This document shows positions 25,201 to 37,200 of a stretch of 64,000 bases of DNA, one piece after another. The notes beneath the pieces were generated by a model, which worked only from the letters and a program-made list of their open reading frames with translations, was not told the origin of the DNA and searched no databases. The first letter of the stretch is position 1; each line of letters starts with the position of its first letter. Location of the stretch: assembly GCF_000003815.2 (NCBI RefSeq), contig NC_049984.1, forward strand, positions 12,211,186 through 12,275,185, read 5' to 3'. This stretch comes from Branchiostoma floridae. Lineage: Eukaryota; Chordata; Leptocardii; Amphioxiformes; Branchiostomatidae. Position numbers and translations under genes: made by a program.

Positions 25201-28200
25201 TACATTTCATACAGATTTTTAGGATTGCTGAGGAACCTAATTATAACCACTGACTGCAATATACAAATTCTATTTAGCTGCTGCATATTTATGCCAACCT
25301 TTATCACATGTCATACAAGCCTGTATTTAGTTTGCATGTCTAAATGCTATGTATTTCTGAATGGCAAGCAAGATGGTAGTACTTAAATCTAAGAAACATT
25401 TTCAGAACCAGCATAAATGTACTTACATTGCAGTTCAGCAAGTTGAAATTTCAGAAATTCCAAAAAAAAAGCCAAATCTAATTGTACATCATTCCTATGT
25501 AAACCAATTCTCTAAACTCCTGACAATGATAATTCTGTCAACATTGTATACTACATTGACCAAAACACAACATCAATGTTATGATAACAAGAAAGAAAAC
25601 AAACTTTTCAATGCATACATTTAAATGTTCATGTACCTGTACATGTATTTGCATTATTGCATATCGACAGTATTATAATCTATAATACATGTAGATGCAC
25701 AAGATGTTTATTTTTCAGTTCCTACCTTAAAGACAAACAGGTACTCTCTGAGGAAGGCAGTCTGCTGGGTGGGTGTCTGCTTGCTCTCGTTGATGAGCAG
25801 ATGTCTGAAGGCAGACACGGCATTCTCCAGCTGCTTCAAGTTGAAGGACTGACGACCAATCGTGAAGTTGATGTGGTCCTTTAAAATCCACAATAGAGGA
25901 AATTGTTAGCCAAGGATTTTTCAAGCAAGTCAGTAAGGAATGAATAGAAAATGCAATACACTATTCTGAATGACCCAAGGTACACCCGTACCAAATATTA
26001 TCACAGCCCATATCAAAGTAAATGTTGGCAGGGAGAGCTTAGATTGTTTGAAAGGCAGAGAAATCAAGCATGCAAACATATATCATACCTCAGCTAGAGT
26101 CCAGCTCTTCCCTTTGTAGATCTGCATTGCTTGAGAGTAGGATCTCAGGGCATGTTTCCTCTGAAACAAGAAGATATCATATAAATATCTATAAAGAAAC
26201 TACTACTGTACATTTTGGTTCATGGCAGTGGAAGTAAAGGAATACCACCATAGGTATGTGTACTTCAGCACAGCACAAGGCAAGACAAAGATGACACAAT
26301 ATAGCAGAATGTTCCCCCTCAGAAAGTACCAAGGAAGGGACATCACAATGTAGTAGAATGTCATTGAGCATCAAGGCAGAGACAGCACAATACAGAATGA
26401 CAACATTCAGCACCAAGGGCAGGGAAAGCACAATACAGGAGGACAGTGTTCAGCACCAAAGGCAGGGAAATAATAGAATGCTCTTCAGCACCAAGGATAA
26501 GAACAGCAGGTTAAAATAGAATGCTTTTCAGCAACAAGGACAGGGGCTGCGCAATATATATTATAATACATGCAAAAGATCTGATACAAGAGAGGCTGTT
26601 AGCCATGACAGTTTTGGACTCATCCCATCCCATACACAGACCCTAACCAATATGCCCCTTCTTTGGTTCATTAAGTGTTCTTACCTGCCCAGCCTTGCTG
26701 AACCTGTGACCAGCCAGGATCATGTGGAAGGCATATTTCCTGACCATGGGCATCTTCATGGACGTGAAACAGTGGGCAGCCTGCTCTAACAACAGGGCAC
26801 TTCTCAAGTCAGAATCCTGTGGGGAAACATACAGAATAATTACAATTTCAAAATATATTTTGTAAATGTTATTTTAAAATGTAACCATCACATTCAGTAC
26901 AATATACACATGAAAAGAATCGAGGGAAATACAGATTGTGTTCCTACCTCACTGGTCATCTTGATGAACTGCATGGCAGCATCTCCAAACAGGTTCATAC
27001 TCTTCAGGATCTCTGTGCTTAGCAGGGTGGTTCTGGTGGCAAACTGGGGATTTCTAAGAAAAACATTTATAAATGATAAATTATCATTGAAGAGTATAGA
27101 GATTCTAAATCACCGTTTCAACAAAGTCCCTTTGGTCAGAAACTTTTGAGAAAAAATTCACAGGCTCACACATGTAGCAATGATGGTAATAATGACTATG
27201 AATTGATTTCCACCTACTTGCATGTCTGGTTATACATCTGTATGGCAGAGTCCATGTAGTGGGAGGGGTACTGTCTCTGTGGGGATCCCTGCATGAACAC
27301 TGATAGGGCTGCCATCTCCTGTAATAGTGCAACAGGCTACACTTACTATACATCTTCCAACATCAGGAAATATAAGTGATAACACTGCTCATTCATTGAC
27401 AATGACATTGCACATTTCTGGCTGTAAACTTTACTGGTCATTCAGCCAATGACAATAGCTTTGGGATAAAGTTCATTAGTCACCTAACCAATCACAGTAA
27501 CTTTGTGACAAATTCAATATATCCTCTAGCTAATCACAGTAGCTCTGTGAAGAACTTCATCAGTCATTTAGCCAATCACAGCAGCATTGTGACAAACTTC
27601 ATCAGTCATCTAGCCAATCACAGTAATATTTTGATAAACTTCATCAGTCATCTAACCAATCACAGTTAGCTTTGTGACAAACTTCATCAGTCATCTAGCC
27701 AATCACAGTTAGTTTTGTGACAAACTTTACCTGTCATCTAGCCAATCACAGTTAGCTTTGTGACAAACTTGATCAGTCATCTAGCCAATCACAGTTAATT
27801 TTGTGACAAACTTTACCTGTCATCTAGCCAATCACAGTTAGCTTTATGACAAACTTCATCAGTCATCTAGCCAATCACAGTAGCTTTGTGAAAAACTTCA
27901 TCAGCCATCCAGCCAATCACAGTAGCTTTGTGACACACATCATCATTCATCTAGCCAATCACAGAAGCTTTGTGACAACAATACACAAACTGACCAGACT
28001 GCCAGCTGCGTGCATCCAGGCATGGTCGTTGGTGTAGTCCCTCTTGGCAGTGTGATAGGACGTGTAGGCCAGATCGTACATCTGTACCAGGAAGCACAGG
28101 TCACCCAGCTTCCGCAGCTGGACCTCTGCTGAGGCCTCCGAATAGCTGATCACACAGAAAAATACAGCAATACATGTATTTCCTCATATATATATTGAAA

Positions 28201-31200
28201 AATAGCAACTGCATTAACACCATCACCAAATTGAAATTGAGGTCGTGGGAGTCCAAGGAAATCCTGTATGGAATATGTTAGACTGCTACCTATCCCTGTG
28301 ACAGGGATCCCAGCAGCACTATAATCAAATACTGGATACTACTACAATATAGAATGCCAAACCTGACTACTTGTAGGATAGTTGGCAGAGTATATGGCTT
28401 AGTATTAGGCTGAAATTTTGCCACAAATTGACATCATTTGGTACACTAAAATCCAGACAGTGTACAGACAACGAGTACTTACATCCCTCCACCGTTGTTG
28501 CTCTGTACTCCAGAGCCCTTCTCTGCCTGCTTGTTCCCACCAAACCACTTCTTGGTAGCACTGAAGAATGATCGGTGCAGTCCCTTTCTGGAGGCAAGCT
28601 ATGGAGACAGAAAGTTTTAATCACATCTGTAGTTTCCTATTAGGCAGGGTAACCTTAGTATATCCATTTTTTTAACATATTACTTAGGGATATCAAGTTG
28701 ACAGATGGTGTTTTTAAAGTGCAAGTATTGCAAATATAACAGATTGATATTGAAAATATTGCACTTTGAAACCACCGTCCATCAACTTGTTATCCATAGA
28801 TACCGTTTCTAAAAACAATGGATACATGTGAACTAGCGTAATTCTTTGACAGTCAATCAAGTGTGCACTACTTATTCAATTAAGAGGATCTTTCTACTAG
28901 AAGCTCTTACTTGTTCATTCAGTGTCCTGATAGTTCTCTCTATGTGTGGCAGCAGACCTCGAACTGCAAACTCGTGTGCAAATATCCTCAGTCTGTCATG
29001 GTCGCTCAAGGTCAGGTACAGCCCGTGGGGGACGTTACCCTTCCGTCTGGCCGCCTCGTTCAGCTGGTTCATGGTGTCCGTGCTGCGAATCGCACATAAG
29101 CCAACAACATGAGAAATCAAGCTACAGGAGGATAGCCCTGCAGATGGACAGTGCCCTCTAGCAGATCCTCTCAGAAGTGCACCATTCTGACTCACTGTGG
29201 CACAGGAAAGTTGAATGAAGATAGATTCCTCTTACAATCCTTCTTCAATTGAGCACTATTTCCTCTATAAGAATCTTAGATTATAATACACCTCTGTTTG
29301 AAGATATCTACCTTTCCACCTGAAAATTAGCTAGTGGTTAGATCTAACCTGTTTGCATTGTAGGAGTCCTCTGTCTCAGCACGAGACTTGGTGAGTTCTG
29401 GCTCATCATCGCTCTGCTCCAGAGGATGGGAGATCACCTCAGCCTCTGGCTCTTTCTCCTCTTCTGAGCTGGCTTCTGTGGCAATTTCATAACAGGTAAC
29501 TTATCTGTTATCTGTAACTTACCAACCATATCTAGTAGTACAACAACAACTGGAAACTATCAATGGAGGCCCAATTTTAGCAAGCCCTCCATAATAACAT
29601 AGTGACATCAAATGGCTGAGTGGCTAGGCTAGGAGACAAGGGAGTAAAAGGTCCTGGCTAGACATACCTTAACACAACTTCCCTCACTTCTCCAGGTGTA
29701 AAAATGGGGACTTGTCTTTGGTTGGCAAGGTAAAAGGCCAACGAAAGGAGAGGTATGGGCTCTGCCTTCAATACTGTAGCCTAGACAGTGAATGATAACT
29801 TACTGCCACCATGGCCTAAAAAATGCTTCACCTTTAGGTTTACCTTTACTATCACAATTTCTTTCCAGTTAAGGGTTACATGTATACACCAGTTTGTACA
29901 TAATGCTAATAAAGCTAGCTTTGCCTAATTGTGTGGTACTAGCTGTATGTATCCATCATATTTAGACCACCACCAGAAGTCTCACCTGCTGGAGGCTCAT
30001 GCACAGAGTTAGTTTCTGGAGGAGGGGTGACGGTCACACCTTGATCTGGCTCGGACTCTGTCACCTTATCAGGGAAGGTGTCTGTGTTCTCTGTGGAGTG
30101 TCCGCTCTGTCCACTGTCTGGGGAATCATGCTCCACATCCTTAAGGAAAATATGGAAGGAAGACATGAGGAAAAGAAACCACTGCAATATGGATTTATGA
30201 TTAGGAAACTGACACAAATGTTCTTTCCTTAATGTTGATAGGTACAAGCTGTTTTGAGAGTAAGGCTATAGCAGGTAAATTTTATCGTTATCATCCTCTG
30301 CAGACTCCAAATCTAATGTGAGTCTTAAGATGTTAAAACAGGAAGGCTGCAAGAAAATTCACAAGACTACTTGGATTTCTGTTTTAATTCATCACTTAGC
30401 AGTCAGATCAAAAATTTTATATTAACAGTCAAACCCCCCAAAAAGGCTAGGGTCAGCAGGTTTTGGCAAGGGATGTTTGGGTACCCAAAAACAAAATATT
30501 CCATCCTAGGTCTAATGTACTGCACAGCACACTGATATATATTACACTAGTACTGCATGCACTGACTTTGAAACAAGACTGACATACATAAGCACGTAGT
30601 CAACTTAAAATGTTTCTCTCTATTTTAGTACAGCAGAAGCCGTGTAATTGCACACACCATTTGCTAGCATATTTTGTGCAATTATCCAGGTGGTGCAATA
30701 ATGCGAAGTTATCCAGATGGATAGCACCAGTTTGGGATTTGGGAATTCCCTGCAATTAACAGAAGTGTGTGGCAATCCGTTGTGCAACTAACTGGTTTCT
30801 ACTGTATACCCAAAACTACTTATCCACTCTATAGGTCTAGGTATTCATCAGAACTTGGTCTCCACCTTTTTATTCAGGAACTGACTCCAGGGGTCTGGCA
30901 AGTTTCCTGTCATTGTCTCCGGACCACCGGCGCTGTTTTCCTTGGCAGAGTTTAGAGGTCGCGAGTTGACCTTGAGTAAGTGGCAGCCATTTTGGCCATA
31001 ACTGGACTTCATGCCTTTGAAGACCTCTTCCGCTCTGTAACACATGCACCAAGTCTCACAATGTTAATGTTGTCTGTTAGAACACTTAGCTATGTGATCC
31101 AGGGTGACTCTAAAGACAACTACAGGCAAGTAACTGCCTAAAAGTAAAACATTACTGTGTAAATAAACAGGAACAGGAAGGGACCTTAAAGCCATTCTTG

Positions 31201-34200
31201 TCTCATTTGCAGTGAATGTGAATAAAATCAGTGTGAAACACTGGAGACTGTTGCGATAATGAAGGCCAATATCAACCAACAAATGAATGATCTTGGGATG
31301 AAAATTATACTCTTTGAAGTTTGCAGTATTTGTCATAAATCATTATTCACAATTGGCACATTGGAAATTATTACACACAGCAACTTATTCTGCACTTATA
31401 GGAACTGACATGCTGAGAAACTGCTTAAGTGATCATGGTTGAACAAACATGAGTAACAGAATGATAGTTCAAACAGACATGTCTTCATTTAATAAGCAAA
31501 GAAATTAGTTATAAGCCCTATTAGTTATTGATAATGCAGTCTCATGCTGTGGAAATCCAATATTTCATGTCCTGAACACCGCATGACAACAGCACAGATG
31601 ATTTTCATCCATATCTAAGATATTTTCCACAAAAAAATTAAGAAACATTTGCTGTCAGGCTCATTAATGAAGTAATAACAATCCATTTCCACAGTGGTTC
31701 ACTTTGTGTCAGATTGGATTTTTCTCTATATTATATATCCCTACAACACTGCATCTCAAAAAGACCACAAACTATGAATGCCATGCCATGTGAAACACAA
31801 TTATACTTTCAAATACAATTACCACCACTCATTGAAGTGTGGCAAGACTGCCAATAAATATCAAGGCAGTGTGAAAAGAGTGGCTGTTACAGATTTTTAC
31901 ACCTCTACTTTCCCTGGACCTTCTGACTCTCTAATGAATAAGAATGCGCCGGGGGATAAAAAGTGACAAACTGCCTATTACATTCAGCACCGTGCTACAA
32001 CTTATGATAGCCATGAAGGCTAACCTTTGCACGAAAAGCCCATGAAATACTCTCTTATGGGCACGTCAGCAGTAACTACAAGTTTCAGGTTGTTATTAGG
32101 AGTGCTGCTAAAGGCAGGGCTCGAAATACTACCTGCATATGCAGTTTACTACAGGTAAAATTGGAGCTGTGCAGGTATTTTTGGTGTCTACCTGCACCTA
32201 ACCTGCACTGGTCCATGTTCTGGGTTTTATACATAAATGTCTTATGATGTACATGTATATGGATTGTTATTAGCTGCATTGACTGTTACCACTTATAAAA
32301 AGTATAAAAAGAAATAATAGCAATGGTGCCAGAACAATTTTAGTATGATCCATACTTCCTAAATTCAGAGTGGTGCAGGTAAAATTTGTCAGGTGCAGGT
32401 AATTTTCAATGTGCAGAAAATAGTATTTCGAGCCCTGAAAGGTCTATATTCAAGTCTCTCATGAATAATTACTTGCAGGAATACAGAAAGGGACGAGTGC
32501 TACCACCACTCATGAGTAGTCCAGTCAGGTTTTTAAAGGACATTATCCATATTGATGCAGAGAAAGATACAGAAACTTTAGAAAGTCAAGGTCTTTCACA
32601 ATATATGGTATAGAAATAGAAAACAGAATTTTAAACAAGTGCACAGAAACACTTTTCTGTTACTTTGGTTATTTTTCCTCTTTAGAAAGGTATAGATTAT
32701 TATATAGCCTATATATTATGATAAACTCACAAATTCCAAAAAGGAAACATGTTAAATCAGTTAAACAAAATCATTTTCATATCCATCTTATCACACTTAG
32801 CACAGATCCAAGTTCAATTTTCCCAGTCTTTGTAAACAGTGAGTGACGAAACCCCTACAGTATCTAAATCTGTATTCCAAACACACATCCCCCTATCCCC
32901 CCTAATGGTATCAACTCAATCCCATTATGTACAGTCATTACAGAGTGGAAGTGAAGAATTAGCCAATGATATAGTCAAGGTGACTATCAGGTCGCCATTC
33001 TTTCCAATAAGGTAGATTAAGCCAGTTTTCTGGGCTCTTTCTAACTGTCAGCTAATTTTCAGGAAAGAATAGGAATGCTATATCCTTCTAGATGGGTGTA
33101 TAGATCTAATAAGAGAGAGCCTAGGCTCTTCATTACGCTTGATATTTGATATGATGTTCTTTTTCCCCTTTAACCCCAGTACTATTAGATAATAATATGA
33201 TTTGTGATGAAAACTACAAATACTATGCGCAGGCTTTTCCTGCATAGACTATTGCCTGCATAGACTATTGCCTGCAACAGCATTGGGTCACATCAGGTGA
33301 AATATTAAAAAGGATGATTCAACTTCCATCAGAAATAGCAGATCTCATTGTCCATGGAAGGCCAATTACAAAATAATGACATTGATCCTGGAAGTGCTCA
33401 TTTTTTTTAACTTCCTGCAGAGTAAAACAAGTGTTTACCTATGCAAACATGACCCTGATGGTTAAAGAATGGTTAATAATCAAAATCTATTTATACAACA
33501 ACCTGGAGGCATAGAACCTGTGCCCAAAAATGAAATTGTAACTCTGATCATCCATTGACGAAGACCACACGTTTTATCCAGATCTGCCAATCAGATATTT
33601 ACAATTCTTGCAAGTAATGAGTTGAAAAAGAACCCACCTGCTATCATCCCCCTCTGCGACATCATGTAGTAGTACATAGTACTTGTATGTGTTGGGAGTG
33701 AACCACTTGGGGTACTTGGCCTGGGATGTGTGCTGCAGCTCATGTTGCTGCTGACTCAGTCTGGTGAACTCTGCCATGGGGTCCGTGTGCTTGGAGGACA
33801 CCACACAGACACCTGGGGGCCGAGTGTTAAGGGTGCAAGCCGCTTTTTGATTGAAATGTACATAGAATGCATAGTAGCGTGGATTATCTAGTGGTAGAAT
33901 GCGTAGTCCAGTGGTTAGCGACCCTGCCTCTGAACCAAGAGGTTGGGAGTTCAAATCCCAACCATTGTCACTCACCCAACATGCACGCAACTGGAAACAG
34001 TCGTAGTTCTTAGAATGTAACACTAGCCAATGTCTACTGTTCTTTGTACTCATTGAATAAAATTAACCTGGTACAATTAACTTAATACTGTACATAGCGT
34101 CTGTTTTCTCTGTCACAAGCAGTGAAAGAGAAGCTCTTATGTGAACAAAACTGGTTTGATATTACTTTTACGGTATTTTTATGTGCCGATGCTTCAAGTT

Positions 34201-37200
34201 TTAAACTTTTGAGTGTTATTAGTCTGTTCTGTATATGTCAGCAAGGAACAAGGACATTTTTTTAGTCTGGCTAAAAAACTAGTAACAAATGGAGACCAGC
34301 TGAAAGATTCCCAAATAAAACTGAACTGAAGCACTGAACATACTTAGAGTACTGCTTCTTTAGAGATATACATATCACAGCAAACAGTAAATCAAAATTG
34401 CCACAGTGCATCCATCAAACAGGTAGTGCCTTTGCTCAAAGGCAAAACTTATTTCCAACATACTTGGACTTGAGAAGCAATACTAATCCATTTCCAAGCC
34501 GCAAAACTTGCCAGACAACCTGGCACCAACCAAGTGTTTGTCCATTTGTCTCAAGTTAAGAAGTCTAGGACCGTTACAAGGGGTGTTGCCCTTAAGGTAA
34601 TATACTGGAACATTTGATGGGGACTCGTGAAATTACCAAAATGTCCCTAACAGGATCTACATGTATGACATAGCTGTAACCAATGCAGTCAGAATGTCAT
34701 TATTGGTACATGTGCAGAACTTGCTATAGGGAATAAATGAGCCAAAGTGGTCATGAATGATTGGACCAGTACTATTAACAGTTACTTTGTAGGAAAGAAA
34801 ACTTCATAAGGGGAGAAAACATGATTTTGAAAAGTGTTCATTTCTTGTTAAATGTCACAATTGCTACCTTAAACTCAATACAGTGGAAGCCGCTTAATTG
34901 CACATCCCATTTGCTAGTGCATTTCGTGCAACTATCCGAATGGTGCAACAAAGCGAAGTTATTAAGCTTTGGCGATTTCGTGCAATTAACAGAAGTGTGC
35001 GATTATCCGGTGTGCAATTAACTGGCTTCTACTGTACCTTAGTTCCTGACAATTAATGTTGCACTGGTTGCCATTTTGGACAAATCTTCTTCAGTGATTC
35101 CAAGTCTCATCCTGTACTGCTCTAGCCATATCATATTCTTCCAGTATATGGTTCAGTGAAAGTTTAATTTTTTGCCATTGTTTGGAATTCTGCAAAAGGC
35201 TTTAAAGGGGCAATATTAATCAATGTTCATGGTATTTATATGTTCGACACTTTCGCAGAAACGTTTTAACACAAACTTAAAAACAGTGCAAACTGCAAAC
35301 TTTTCTTCCCCTTTTAGTTTACAGTAAAATTTAGTTTCAACCGCCAACTTAAAACCACAGCGAACACACCATTTACTCCCTATCACAAAGTTCAATTTCC
35401 GTACACATTTCCCCTTTTAGTAAGTTTTACAGTAACTAAGTTTCACTCACTTACTCACTCACTCACTCACTCACTCACTCACTCACTCACTCACTCACTC
35501 ACTCACTCACTCACTCACTCACTCACTCACTCACTCACTCACTCAGCAACATCACTATATATAACTAGTATAAGTATAACATGTACTCCAATTTTGAAAA
35601 AGGATACAGGCTACCAGATGTCTCAGGTACTCGTGGTCAGATAATGGTAACACCTGGAGGAACGTATCTCTGTACGCTTCAAACCAAGGGGTGGAGCCTG
35701 GAGACAACAGAAAACATATCCACATTATATTGTAGCAAGGTATTTTGCTTATGAGTCTATATTTGTATCTTTCTGTTGAAGCAATAGTTTTACTCTCAAC
35801 ATATTAAAACTGAATAGATGCATTTCTAGGCTCTGAACATTACATCCTATTTGTATATCATCATATTGTTTCTTGTATACGGGTTTGTGCTAAAGTGCAA
35901 CCTTAACATTTGGCAACAACTCTATCTCTCAAGATTCATACCCTGACACTTATGACAGTAATTATTGATTTTGCTACCATACTTCTATATTCAGTTTCCC
36001 AGGTCACTTTTTTCTGTACATAGGGATTTTATCATAACCATTTTAATCAAATCATTCTTCTTCGAGCCCCTACCCTTCACACTACTAAAAATAGCACTTG
36101 TACTATAACTAATAATGGAAACTAGCTACAATAATGTCCCTACTGTTGAGTTGCAGGTTATATTCTCCCACAGTGATGAAGTCTGCCCTGCTGCCCTCCA
36201 CAGTCTGAGGCTGGGTGTTGGACACCGCGTCGTTCAGCATTTTCCTGGCCATGGCGGGCACGGGCTGCTGCGTGTCCATCTCACTCATGATGATGCGGAG
36301 GTTGTGGATGACATGCACCTGATTGGTCGGATCTCGGACATGGGCTGTAAATAATAGATGGATTGGTATCATTAGGTGATGAGGTGGTATAGTGGTTACT
36401 GTTATTGATATAGAATCTGGTCAATGTTCTGAGTTCAAATCCCTAGTTATGCCTTGGTCCCAATTCCCAAGTCAGGAGCATAATTTCTGTATTTCCCTTG
36501 GTAAACTCTTTTATTTTTCACTTCTGCAAACATCCCGGCCAGGCCCCGTTTCAGAAATGGGACCTAAGCCTTAGCCTGGAGTCCAGCCTTGTTCGCTTTA
36601 GTCCTATCCCAAAGGTTGCTACGTACCCAAAAGCGAACAAGGCTAGACTCCAGGCTAATCCTTAGCAGTCCTTCTTCCCTTGTTGTGCCATTGGGAAAGG
36701 CACATTTCATTGCACCCATTTCCCCACTCCATACAAGTGAAATGAGTACCTACGTTAGGGACACTATCTCGGATTGGATGTAAAGCCGAAATAACATGTA
36801 AAGGACATGGCATGTCATTGGTCAGCAAAGATAGTAAGTTCAGAGAAAATGGAAGAAACATTTCAATCGTCAAACAAATCATAATACAGTTTTGTGTCAG
36901 GAAAGACTCATCAATAGTTAGTAAGTATGTGATGTCTCAATCTCATCCAGAGCCCCGCCCCTTTACACTATGGGAATGCACTTTATGTTATCATCAAATA
37001 CTAAAACCGTAGGGTAAGATGGCAATCTTACATAACAATGAACCTTTTGTCTGTAGGATTTTAGTAACACACGGTATCACCATACAGCTATGAAGTGTTT
37101 AAGTCGAATTTTCATCTATCATCCCTTCCGAATCAATTCATTTTTACCCCTCTCCATGAATAAAAGGAGATTAAACATATATCATGTTGACAGTGACACA

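Larger units (their letters stand above)
22202..25725. other. TRAPPC8 introns 15-18 without other features
   Basis: Besides exons 16-18 and the donor array there is only A/T-rich sequence; nothing coding or repetitive recognised in 24435-25725. Confidence 0.6.
28146..29348. other. TRAPPC8 introns 7-9
   Basis: Intron DNA around exons 8 and 9. At 28675-28810, GATATCAAGTTGACAGATGG and the complementary CCGTCCATCAACTTGTTATCC form a loose inverted repeat (about 28685-28800) that may be another small MITE. Confidence 0.45.

Noticed and set aside
27425-27975. CRISPR-like regularly spaced repeat
   Set aside because: The whole 42-43 bp unit is repeated with no unique spacers, inside an animal intron; it is a minisatellite.
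33900-33970. Possible tRNA gene
   Set aside because: A- and B-box-like motifs are present, but the T-loop is too long and there is no acceptor stem; fits a tRNA-derived SINE.
33574-34053. 159-codon minus-strand frame
   Set aside because: Real TRAPPC8 exon 4 fused by chance to intron and SINE sequence on both sides; only 33638-33812 is supported.
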